Positions 1 through 6,123 of a DNA stretch of 6,529 nucleotides are shown here, in pieces (positions within the stretch are counted from its first letter, which is position 1; each line of letters opens with the position of its first letter). Source of the stretch: Bacillota bacterium (GTDB lineage: Bacteria; Bacillota; Clostridia; Acetivibrionales; DSM-2933); NCBI GenBank assembly GCA_023441845.1, contig JAEZNF010000277.1, forward strand, positions 1 through 6,529, in the 5' to 3' direction. The position numbers and the translations under genes were made by a program. Below the pieces are notes generated by a model. That model did not search any database. It was not told the origin of the DNA and saw nothing but the letters and a program-made list of their open reading frames with translations.

Positions 1-1
1 C

Positions 2-862
2 CCATATACATTGCACTATGACCCCCAAACCGGTATGAACATTATAGAGCAAAGCGAATTCTTCATGATTGAAAATATTAGGAAAACGGGCAGAAGGACC
101 TATATGCCTGATGAGGGTCTTTTAATCTGGCATATAGATAAATACGGCAGTAACGACAATGAGCAGATGACAGCTGCAAGCCACTACATGGTGTCGGTAG
201 AACAGGCGGACGGGGCAAATCACCTCGAAACCAGCGCATCATACGGCAGTGATGGCGACCTGTTCCATGCCGGATACAGAACAAGATTTGACGTAAATAG
301 CACCCCGAATTCAAGATGGTGGAACGGAAGCGATTCCGGTTTGATGATATGCGGTATAAGCAATATCGGCGATACAATGACATTCAGAAAATATTTCCCG
401 GGATCTACGACTTCCGCAATATCTTACAATCCGGGAGTAAACGCGGCATTGAACAAACCCGCATCCGCAAGCTATTACGTGTCAAACGAACCACCGGCAA
501 ATGCTGTGAACGGAACATATTCAAGCCTGCACGACAAATGGTGCACAGGTTATAATCAAGGTGCCAATTCATGGCTGATGGTTGACATGGGTACTCCCAC
601 AGTAGTAAGCCGTTGGCTGGTTGTTCATGAAAAAGGAAGGCCCGGAGCTGACCAGAGAATGTTCACAAAGAGCTTCAAACTTCAATACAGCCTTGACGGT
701 GAAACCAACTGGACAGACCTTGACGCTGTCTACAATAACACAGAAGGGATTACAGACCGTACTATTAGCGGCGCAACAGCCCGTTTTTACAGACTTTATA
801 TAATAGAACCTGACTTTGACACCGCTGTAAGAATTTACGAGTTCCAACTCTACAGCAACTGA
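2..862 (+). CDS. M6-family (immune inhibitor A type) metallopeptidase, C-terminal part with discoidin domain; 5' end outside window
   Basis: The frame is open to the window edge, so this is the 3' part of a longer gene; the TTG at 11 is probably internal. The first half matches the region that follows the catalytic domain in M6 peptidases: an FFMIENIRKTG stretch (nt 59-91), GLLIWHID (nt 116-139), EQADG (nt 200-214) and GDLF (nt 254-265), all in the expected order. The zinc-binding HExxH motif should lie upstream and is not visible. From about nt 446 to 856 comes an F5/8 type C (discoidin) domain, with ALNKPAS near its start, DKWCTG, WLMVDMG and a closing RIYEFQLY. Such domains bind carbohydrate or cell surfaces, so the product is probably a secreted protease held at a surface or polymer. 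No dockerin, LPXTG or S-layer repeat follows. The gene ends with TGA, with a hairpin terminator candidate about 145 bases downstream. Family assignment is firm; activity and substrate are inferred. Confidence 0.88.
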   Translation, partial: PYTLHYDPQTGMNIIEQSEFFMIENIRKTGRRTYMPDEGLLIWHIDKYGSNDNEQMTAASHYMVSVEQADGANHLETSASYGSDGDLFHAGYRTRFDVNSTPNSRWWNGSDSGLMICGISNIGDTMTFRKYFPGSTTSAISYNPGVNAALNKPASASYYVSNEPPANAVNGTYSSLHDKWCTGYNQGANSWLMVDMGTPTVVSRWLVVHEKGRPGADQRMFTKSFKLQYSLDGETNWTDLDAVYNNTEGITDRTISGATARFYRLYIIEPDFDTAVRIYEFQLYSN

Positions 863-891
863 TAAAAACAAGGAAGATGCATAGGCAAGCA

Positions 892-911
892 GTGAAGTGA
901 AGCGAAGCGAA
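892..911. repeat. Four-unit pentamer tandem repeat (GYGAA)
   Basis: Just after the peptidase gene the sequence reads GTGAA, GTGAA, GCGAA, GCGAA, four perfect 5-base units differing only by T/C at the second base. It lies between the stop codon and the terminator hairpin and would be in the 3' untranslated region. It may be simple slippage sequence; no function is visible. Confidence 0.6.
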
Positions 912-1006
912 ACAAAACAACCCTACTTAGTCCGGAGGATTTTAGGGAGTTAGTTTTAGAGCAAATAACTTACTTACGGGTTGTCAAAAAACAAATGTAA
1001 GTTTTG

Positions 1007-1054
1007 TCTTGAGGATGTTCCGATACACCGGCGAACATCCTCAGGAAAGTTTTT
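1007..1054 (+). terminator. Rho-independent terminator candidate for the metallopeptidase gene
   Basis: A perfect 11-bp inverted repeat, TGAGGATGTTC (1010-1020) with GAACATCCTCA (1033-1043), encloses a 12-base loop. It extends by three more pairs, one of them G-T, to 1007 and 1046. A run of five T follows at 1050-1054 on the + strand after three bases. No T-run follows directly on the - strand, so the hairpin fits best as the end of the peptidase transcript. It sits only 17 bases beyond the regulator's stop codon and may also slow the opposing transcript. Confidence 0.7.
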
Positions 1055-1071
1055 CAAGCTGATCTAAAAGC

Positions 1072-1713
1072 CTATATCAACTTGTTTTTAACTGCAAATA
1101 CAGCCAACTGCAGCCGATCCTTCAAACCCAGCTTCTTTAGAAGCTCTGATACCGTATTTTTAATGGTTCCTTCCGTTATAAAAAGCTCCCCTGCAATTTC
1201 CCTGTAGCTTTTCCCGTCTACCAGATGTCTCACTATACTAAGTTCCCTTTCTGAAAACCTGTAACCGTTTTCATATTCATTTTTATCTTCATTCAGCATG
1301 TTAAACTTGCGCGATACCACAGCGAGAATGTCGGTTTGTAAAATTGAAAGGCCTTTTTTAACAGTCTTGATAACGTTAATAAGCTCATGAGGGTCCATAT
1401 CCTTCAGCACATAGCCGTCAGCGCCGTTTTTCAAAGCCTTTTCAATATTCCGGTCATCCTTGAAGGTTGTCAGTATTATTACTTTGATGCTTTTACCTAA
1501 TTCCTTTATAAGCCTGGTACCTTTTACCCCATCGCAAACCGGCATCATAATATCCATCAGCACGACATCAGGCTTCAACGCCCGACAAAGCTCAAATGCT
1601 TCAATTCCATTATCCGCCGTTGCTACAACTTTTATTTCCGGGTCGCTTTCTATCATAAATTTTATGCTTTCTCTCAGCATAAAAAAATCCTCTGCCATAA
1701 TTACTCTAATCAT
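1072..1713 (-). CDS. NarL/FixJ-family response regulator (receiver plus LuxR-type HTH)
   Basis: A 213-residue cytoplasmic DNA-binding regulator, the usual length for the NarL family. The receiver domain (about 1-120) shows the acidic pair E8/D9, the phosphoacceptor D54 in the context VVLMDIMMP, the switch threonine T82 in IILTTF, and K104 in GYVLKD. A linker runs to about 150. The C-terminal LuxR-type helix-turn-helix (about 152-213) contains FSEREL, GKSYREIAGELFITEGTIKN and a final KLGLKDRLQLAVFAV. All key residues are present, so it should be functional. The ATG lies inside the 3' end of the kinase gene (8-base overlap, ATGATTAG), preceded by AGAGGA with 8-base spacing, which supports both the start and translational coupling. 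It is expected to accept phosphate from that kinase and then bind DNA as a dimer. The sequence resembles the LiaR/VraR/DegU group in general form, but no specific orthologue or target promoter can be named. It converges on the metallopeptidase gene. Confidence 0.93.
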   Translation of the reverse strand: MIRVIMAEDFFMLRESIKFMIESDPEIKVVATADNGIEAFELCRALKPDVVLMDIMMPVCDGVKGTRLIKELGKSIKVIILTTFKDDRNIEKALKNGADGYVLKDMDPHELINVIKTVKKGLSILQTDILAVVSRKFNMLNEDKNEYENGYRFSERELSIVRHLVDGKSYREIAGELFITEGTIKNTVSELLKKLGLKDRLQLAVFAVKNKLI

Positions 1714-3520
1714 ATAACTGTTCCTCTCTTAATGGAATTTCTATATGAATATTAAAACCGAGTTCCCCGTCAGAACCGTATACGATAGTCCCGCCCAAAC
1801 TCCTTACTCTTTCCTCCATACCGCATAACCCCATACCCTTTACTATTTTCTTACATCCAATCCCGTTATCGATTATGAACATTTTTATCAGCTTTATTTC
1901 GAATTGAAGACAAACCATTACTTTGGTTGCCTTTCCATGACGTACTGAATTGGTCAACGCCTCCTGCAATGTCCTGAACACCACATAATTTACCTGAATA
2001 TCGACATTTGAACTGCTACCGGAAACGTTTAAATCAATATCAACCCCTGAACGCTTGAAATTTTCAGCAAGTATCTCCAAGGAGTCCGCAATATTTGCCA
2101 CTTCCAGCTTTTCAAGCGAAAGTCCTTTTATTGAGTTTCTTATCTCATCCAAACCTTCCCTTGCTGTTTTTAATGCCTCATCCAGTTTTTTATCCGTCAT
2201 TTCCATATCATTTCTTAATGTCAGCTTACAAACACCTAATAATGAGATCAACAATGTCATTGTATGTCCTACAGAATCATGTACATCCCTTGCAAACTGG
2301 TTTCTTTCCTTTGCTACTGCCAGTTCCCCAACTTTGGAAACGTACTCCCGGAGCTGCTCATTCATTGCTGAGAGTTCGGTATTTTTCTCATTTAATTCCC
2401 CAAGGAGAGTCTTATAATCTTTTACATCCGTAAAGGAAACCACCCGTCCCAGCATTTGACCTCTTTTCCCTAAGACCGGCTGGATATTCATATAGAAATA
2501 CATAATTTCCGGACATGCAAAGCAAACCTCACCCTTCAACAAATCATCTGTTCCCTTTTCCATCGCAATAAGCAAAAACTCTGCAGACGTTTTATTTTGG
2601 ACTCTGCGCCTTAAGAATCCAACAAACCCTTCGATACTGTCACCTGTTTTTATGGTGAATTCCTTTAAAAACAGCTTCCTGAAAGCTGGGTTATAATTTT
2701 CAACTCTCCCCTTGTTATCTAAAACCAATATCGGCTGATCCATAAAATCAACAAATTTTAATAATGAAACAGGCACAATGTTAAGAAATTTATATTTGAA
2801 GGTAGCAATAGTCAATAGGACCAATGATATAATAAAACTTAAGGGAGTGATTTCTATACTGGGCCTGAAATATAGAAACGCTATATTTGCCAGTAGAGGA
2901 ATAAATCCCGATATAACAATAGCAATTGCCTGTTTCCTTTCATAACCGTTATTTTTCAATACATGCTTTATCAGAAGAACAGTTCCGGCTAAAACACAAG
3001 AATATGAAAAGAAGCAGTGTATCCAGAATAAAATACCGAACCTTCTTCCTCCTACCGGTCTGAAAACATAAAACATATTATGGAAGTCGTTTGTAAGCAA
3101 AGAGGCATAAAATAATACAGGCAGAATACCCAATATCCCTATAAAAAACTTTTTCCTTTTTGTCAAAGCAGTCTCAGTATAATTTATGCAGAAAAAGAGC
3201 CATAAAAATCCGATAAAACATATTCCTAGATAATAAAACCTTATAACATACCAGTAAAGCGGTGTTTTATATTTTACTATCGATTCTGCTATAAGCCCCG
3301 AAGACCAAATTATAATAGCGGCCTGAATAAGAATAAAACTATAAAAAAGGCTGTTTCTTTTGCTTTTTAGCACAAAATATATTACCGTAAAGGCTGACAG
3401 GCACAGGGTTAAAATGTACAATATAATAGCAACTATGTCATAATAGGGTATGTAACTTCTCATATTTTTCAAAAACTCCTGAAAAAACACATAATAGAAA
3501 TATAATATTAATAATATCAT
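1706..3520 (-). CDS. 7TM-PAS sensor histidine kinase (HisKA_3 / NarX-like class)
   Basis: A membrane sensor kinase of 604 residues if started at 3520. The first 245 residues or so hold about seven hydrophobic segments (roughly 28-52, 58-80, 89-113, 124-143, 162-186, 197-217, 221-240), with a TNDFHNMF stretch at 143-150, as in the N-terminal 7TM region of histidine kinases (HisKA_7TM). A PAS-like domain follows (about 258-368, starting DQPILVLDNKGRVENYN), then a probable coiled-coil signalling helix (370-403). The HisKA_3 dimerisation domain carries the phosphoacceptor H414 in RDVHDSVGH. The ATPase domain has the N-box EALTNSVRH (N524), DNGIG (551-555) and GMGLCGM (562-568). It should phosphorylate the overlapping downstream regulator. 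The signal is unknown; no large extracellular domain is present, so a membrane or small hydrophobic cue is possible. Start choice is uncertain: ATG at 3520 has no clear ribosome site, whereas ATG at 3463 (residue 20) has AGGAG 12 bases upstream and would trim a short extra hydrophobic leader. Confidence 0.92.
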   Translation of the reverse strand: MILLILYFYYVFFQEFLKNMRSYIPYYDIVAIILYILTLCLSAFTVIYFVLKSKRNSLFYSFILIQAAIIIWSSGLIAESIVKYKTPLYWYVIRFYYLGICFIGFLWLFFCINYTETALTKRKKFFIGILGILPVLFYASLLTNDFHNMFYVFRPVGGRRFGILFWIHCFFSYSCVLAGTVLLIKHVLKNNGYERKQAIAIVISGFIPLLANIAFLYFRPSIEITPLSFIISLVLLTIATFKYKFLNIVPVSLLKFVDFMDQPILVLDNKGRVENYNPAFRKLFLKEFTIKTGDSIEGFVGFLRRRVQNKTSAEFLLIAMEKGTDDLLKGEVCFACPEIMYFYMNIQPVLGKRGQMLGRVVSFTDVKDYKTLLGELNEKNTELSAMNEQLREYVSKVGELAVAKERNQFARDVHDSVGHTMTLLISLLGVCKLTLRNDMEMTDKKLDEALKTAREGLDEIRNSIKGLSLEKLEVANIADSLEILAENFKRSGVDIDLNVSGSSSNVDIQVNYVVFRTLQEALTNSVRHGKATKVMVCLQFEIKLIKMFIIDNGIGCKKIVKGMGLCGMEERVRSLGGTIVYGSDGELGFNIHIEIPLREEQLYD

Positions 3521-3522
3521 AG

Positions 3523-3723
3523 TTTCTTACAAAAAATAAGGGATTTGACTTTGTTACTTATGATAACCACATGAGGTTTACCTTACACAGAAGATACGGA
3601 ATTCCATTTTACAGAATAGTATGGCTGTTTCTTTTTTATGCAGGTACGGTATACAATGGCTGGATTTTTGCGTTATTTATGCCATATGGGTTTCAAGGAA
3701 TAAGGAATGACAGTGGCAGTTAG
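3523..3723 (+). pseudogene. Possible relic of an AGCS-type (alanine/glycine:cation) symporter, or a tiny membrane protein
   Basis: An open frame runs from just after TAG at 3520 to TAG at 3721, with an ATG at 3571 giving 50 residues. No ribosome binding site precedes the ATG. The translation contains a hydrophobic stretch, YGIPFYRIVWLFLFYAG, followed by a tryptophan-containing segment and MPYGFQGIRN. The pattern (YRI, hydrophobic run, G, then a W and an M-P-N-like end) recalls the C-terminal part of sodium:alanine symporters (AlsT/AGCS), where YRI...GA...VW...NGLMAIPN is common. The match is from memory and weak. If correct, this is a leftover of a deleted transporter gene, which would suggest that the junction has been rearranged. 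It could equally be a chance frame or a short membrane peptide. Confidence 0.25.
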
Positions 3724-3778
3724 CTTATCCTGCATTTTCCTGCCTGTGCACAGCTTGTTCGTTATCAGTATAAATAAT

Positions 3779-3828
3779 TATTGCCAGTTTTAATTAAGTT
3801 TATATATAACTTAACAAAACCGGCAATA
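3779..3828. repeat. 50-base imperfect inverted repeat (AT-rich hairpin)
   Basis: The left arm has TATTGCC (3779-3785), GTTTT (3787-3791) and TTAAGTT (3794-3800). The right arm has AACTTAA (3808-3814), AAAAC (3816-3820) and GGCAATA (3822-3828). These pair in order around a 7-base TATATAT loop, giving 19 pairs broken by one mismatch and one small asymmetric bulge. On the - strand it lies about 60 bases after the GT1 stop and is followed by an A/T-rich stretch rather than a clean T-run, so it may be a weak terminator or an mRNA-stabilising end for the glycosyltransferase transcript. A small non-coding mobile repeat is another possibility. Confidence 0.65.
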
Positions 3829-3861
3829 GCTGCTTTGATGTTAAAATATCATCTTTTATCG

Positions 3862-3875
3862 GATCCGCGATCCGC
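3862..3875. repeat. Tandem direct repeat GATCCGC x2
   Basis: Two adjoining copies of the heptamer GATCCGC stand in otherwise A/T-rich sequence 12 bases beyond the GT1 stop. The first copy is part of the palindrome CGGATCCG (3860-3867). The G/C-rich island is conspicuous here, but a role as a binding site or a recombination scar is only a guess. Confidence 0.4.
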
Positions 3876-3887
3876 AATGGGCTTACC

Positions 3888-5102
3888 TTAAACGGTGGTT
3901 TCTGTTTTTTGCTTTTTCACATAATCTTCAATTAAATCAGCGGTTAGTTTATCACAATCTACATTTCTCATTTTTGCTTGCATTTGTAGAATATTATTTT
4001 TTATTTCATCATTAGATAAAATATCAAATGATAACTCTTTTAATCTGCCTGTTGTGAGCTTTTCCTGGCTTATTCTATATCCTATTTTCTTAGATTCAAT
4101 TAATTCAGCAGTAATAAATTGATCGTAGCCACCTGGTATCGCAATCATAGGGACACCATTATATATTGAATCATTTACACTATTCATACCACAATGTGTA
4201 ATAAATAAATCCGCATGTTGTAATATGTCTGTTTGAGGAACAAAATTATAAATATAAAAATTATTTGGTATATATGGAAAATCCCCGCTTGACAAAAAAT
4301 CCCCGATAGCCATAATAACGCTAACATCTTCATTTTTAAACGTTTCAATTATTTTTTCAAACAGTTCTTTGCGGTGATCTCCCATTTCAGTTAAAATTGT
4401 GCCAAAAGAAACATATATTATTTTACCATTCATTTTATTATAAGGAATGGTAAAATCAATCTTATCTTGTGTACTGGAAGCACCTACAAATTTAAATCTA
4501 TCATCAAAATCTTCAGCATAGGGTTGCATATCTTTGAGCGTATGTACAATATTTAACGGAGGAATGTTGTAAATTATTTCATCTCCCATATTATCCGTTG
4601 CAAATTTTATTCCTTTTTTTTCTAAAGTCTTAATTAAAGTATTACCTATGTCTATAGCGTGGGCATTCTGTTGATAGTTCTTTTCAGTCCCCCGATATAT
4701 CCTATTTATAAGCCTTTCATTAAAAGCAAAGTTAGCAAAATATCTTATTATACATGTTTCATTTTTATCTGATAAATAATAAATGGGAAAAGCAAAATAA
4801 TCATATACTACAGCATCATAATTCTTTGCACACTTATATGCATCTTCAACTATTGAGGCAAAGATTATATCATCATCATTAACGGATATTGCTTTACCGG
4901 AATTAGAATAATCTTCAATACTGTTAATATCAAAATCAATAAAATTAGCATTGGTAGAATTAATTAAATCTTTTATTCTAGGAATATTTGCTGAGCTTGA
5001 AGCAATATCAACTTCATGTCCTCTTTTTACCAATTCAGATATAAATCCAATAGTTGGTATATTATCTCCAAAACAAGGCATATTAACTACTAAAATTTTC
5101 AA
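3888..5102 (-). CDS. GT1 family (MGT/UGT-type, GT-B fold) glycosyltransferase
   Basis: A cytoplasmic enzyme of 404 residues predicted to move a sugar from a nucleotide donor to a small-molecule acceptor, the typical length for macrolide-type (MGT) glycosyltransferases. The N-terminal acceptor half opens with KILVVNMPCFGDNIPT and ELVKRGHEV. The donor half has IYVSFGT (229-235), FVPQTDILQHADLFITHCG (287-305) and NGVPMIAIP (315-323), then DQ (327-328), the expected nucleotide-sugar signature with H303. The usual N-terminal GH motif reads GD here, giving D13 in place of the catalytic His; GtfA/GtfB-type and sterol glucosyltransferases also carry Asp there, so activity is likely kept. The glutamate common after the HCGxNS motif is D311. 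The start is TTG at 5102, because AGGAGG at 5111-5116 is then 8 bases away; the TTG at 5108 is only 2 bases from it. The gene lies 37 bases after the family 2 glycosyltransferase on the same strand and is strikingly A/T-rich. The acceptor cannot be predicted. Confidence 0.88.
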   Translation of the reverse strand: MKILVVNMPCFGDNIPTIGFISELVKRGHEVDIASSSANIPRIKDLINSTNANFIDFDINSIEDYSNSGKAISVNDDDIIFASIVEDAYKCAKNYDAVVYDYFAFPIYYLSDKNETCIIRYFANFAFNERLINRIYRGTEKNYQQNAHAIDIGNTLIKTLEKKGIKFATDNMGDEIIYNIPPLNIVHTLKDMQPYAEDFDDRFKFVGASSTQDKIDFTIPYNKMNGKIIYVSFGTILTEMGDHRKELFEKIIETFKNEDVSVIMAIGDFLSSGDFPYIPNNFYIYNFVPQTDILQHADLFITHCGMNSVNDSIYNGVPMIAIPGGYDQFITAELIESKKIGYRISQEKLTTGRLKELSFDILSNDEIKNNILQMQAKMRNVDCDKLTADLIEDYVKKQKTETTV

Positions 5103-5110
5103 AAACAACT

Positions 5111-5116
5111 CCTCCT
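5111..5116 (-). promoter_or_regulatory. Ribosome binding site that sets the GT1 start
   Basis: On the - strand AAGGAGGAG precedes two in-frame TTG codons. The core AGGAGG is 2 bases from the TTG at 5108 and 8 bases from the TTG at 5102. The second spacing is close to ideal, so initiation at 5102, giving the N-terminus MKILVVNM, is preferred. Confidence 0.75.
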
Positions 5117-5139
5117 TAATAAATATTTTACATTTATAG

Positions 5140-6081
5140 TTAGTTTTTATATAAATACTTATCAGCTAATTCGTACATTCCCGCCCCCTTTAATACATTG
5201 GATAAATTGGTATAAACTAACGATGTTAGTTTTTTAATTTCTTCATGAGTTATGGTTCCTTTTTCCAGCGCAAGTTTCGTACACTCAAAAAAAGCTTCTA
5301 TATGAGCTTCAGCAAATTCCTGATAAAAGTTATCTTGACCTATAGAAGTGCTTAATGATGAGCTTTTTGCAGTTTGAGGCATTCTATATTTACTTGGTAT
5401 TTCTTTAATATAATGGAAAACCGCACCATATGCAGAGTACAGCATCCATGTATATGAATCCTCTGACGATCTTTTCTTAGGAAAAGGAACATTTCTGGCA
5501 ACATCTATTCGTACACTTGTAGTCGAAGTCAAATTTATATACATTTTTTTAGTAGCGATAATTTTCCAAACATCTTTACCAACAGATGGGTCATTATTAT
5601 TTGCCAGTGTATTTTTTATATGGTATGGGAATTTTTCAGGTTCAATTTCATTTCCTTGTTCATCAATTGGTATAAAAGGTGAATATACCACATCCACATT
5701 TTGTGTTTGAAAAATTTCTTTTGTTACTTCAACACGCTTGGGGTGTGATAAATCGTCAGCGTCTTGAAATAATATTATGCCACTCCCTAATTTATCGGCT
5801 ATTTCAATACCAATGTTTCTTGAAAGTCCGGCACCCATATTGGAATTATTATTATGGTATATAATTGGTTGCTTTTGTTGTCCGGCAATATGCTTTACAT
5901 ATTCATCTAAAAATTTATTTTTTGAATTATCATTAACTAAAACTATAGACCACTCTTGGCATGTCTGTCTAAAAATACTATTTATAGCCTGTTTAAAATA
6001 CCCTAACTTTTCTAAGTTGCTCTCCTCAATATGTATCGGAATGACAAAAGTGCATAAATTATGTTCTTTTCTTACGTTCAT
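5140..6081 (-). CDS. Family 2 glycosyltransferase (GT-A fold)
   Basis: A 313-residue inverting glycosyltransferase predicted to use a metal-bound nucleotide sugar. The GT-A domain begins TFVIPIH (11-17), has AINSIFRQT and the nucleotide-binding VLVNDNS (D51), then NMGAGLSRN (81-89) and the metal-binding DADD (107-110) in ILFQDADDLSHP. SSEDSYTW (205-212) supplies the acidic pair (E207/D208) normally holding the catalytic base. The region after about 240 is helical-looking, lacks membrane segments and is not a domain I recognise, so the enzyme is probably soluble rather than a membrane polymer synthase. The ATG at 6081 is supported by AGGAGG at 6091-6096 with 9-base spacing. It lies 42 bases after the upstream partial gene and 37 bases before the GT1 gene, so the three are probably one transcript. 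It may glycosylate a metabolite or peptide, or belong to surface-glycan synthesis; the neighbouring MGT-type enzyme makes the first somewhat more likely. Confidence 0.88.
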   Translation of the reverse strand: MNVRKEHNLCTFVIPIHIEESNLEKLGYFKQAINSIFRQTCQEWSIVLVNDNSKNKFLDEYVKHIAGQQKQPIIYHNNNSNMGAGLSRNIGIEIADKLGSGIILFQDADDLSHPKRVEVTKEIFQTQNVDVVYSPFIPIDEQGNEIEPEKFPYHIKNTLANNNDPSVGKDVWKIIATKKMYINLTSTTSVRIDVARNVPFPKKRSSEDSYTWMLYSAYGAVFHYIKEIPSKYRMPQTAKSSSLSTSIGQDNFYQEFAEAHIEAFFECTKLALEKGTITHEEIKKLTSLVYTNLSNVLKGAGMYELADKYLYKN

Positions 6082-6123
6082 AGCAATTTCCCTCCTTTGA
6101 CAAGATTTGCATCGTTCTATGAA

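Larger units (their letters stand above)
3521..3887. other. Gene-poor gap between the glycosyltransferase run and the kinase
   Basis: This 367-base stretch separates two sets of - strand genes. It holds a short + strand open frame that may be a gene relic (3523-3723), a 50-base imperfect inverted repeat (3779-3828) and a tandem GATCCGC pair (3862-3875). The kinase promoter should lie near its left end on the - strand, but I could not find a -35/-10 pair good enough to annotate. No tRNA-like or recognisable riboswitch structure was seen. Confidence 0.6.

Noticed and set aside
569..871. A 100-codon - strand frame opposite the discoidin domain
   Set aside because: The + strand frame encodes a clear F5/8 type C domain throughout; the antisense translation resembles nothing and has no supporting start context.
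967..1003. 7-bp inverted repeat AACTTAC / GTAAGTT upstream of the terminator hairpin
   Set aside because: The stem is short, the loop is 23 bases and the following T-run is broken; the nearby 1007-1054 hairpin is a much better terminator.
2055..2433. Two overlapping + strand open frames of more than 110 codons within the kinase gene
   Set aside because: They lie opposite well-conserved kinase motifs (H414 region and ATPase start), show no ribosome site and give low-complexity serine- or proline-rich translations, so they are antisense shadows.
3500..3887. Possible insertion sequence at the junction
   Set aside because: No transposase fragment, matching terminal inverted repeats at two ends or target-site duplication could be found; only one internal hairpin is present.
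3838..3891. 17-codon + strand open frame beginning ATG at 3838
   Set aside because: It has no ribosome binding site, overlaps the GT1 stop region and the direct repeat, and is short enough to be chance.
3888..5102. Idea that the GT1 gene encodes a dead enzyme because GH is replaced by GD
   Set aside because: Asp occupies the same place in characterised GT-B enzymes such as GtfA/GtfB, and the rest of the donor motif is intact, so inactivity cannot be claimed.
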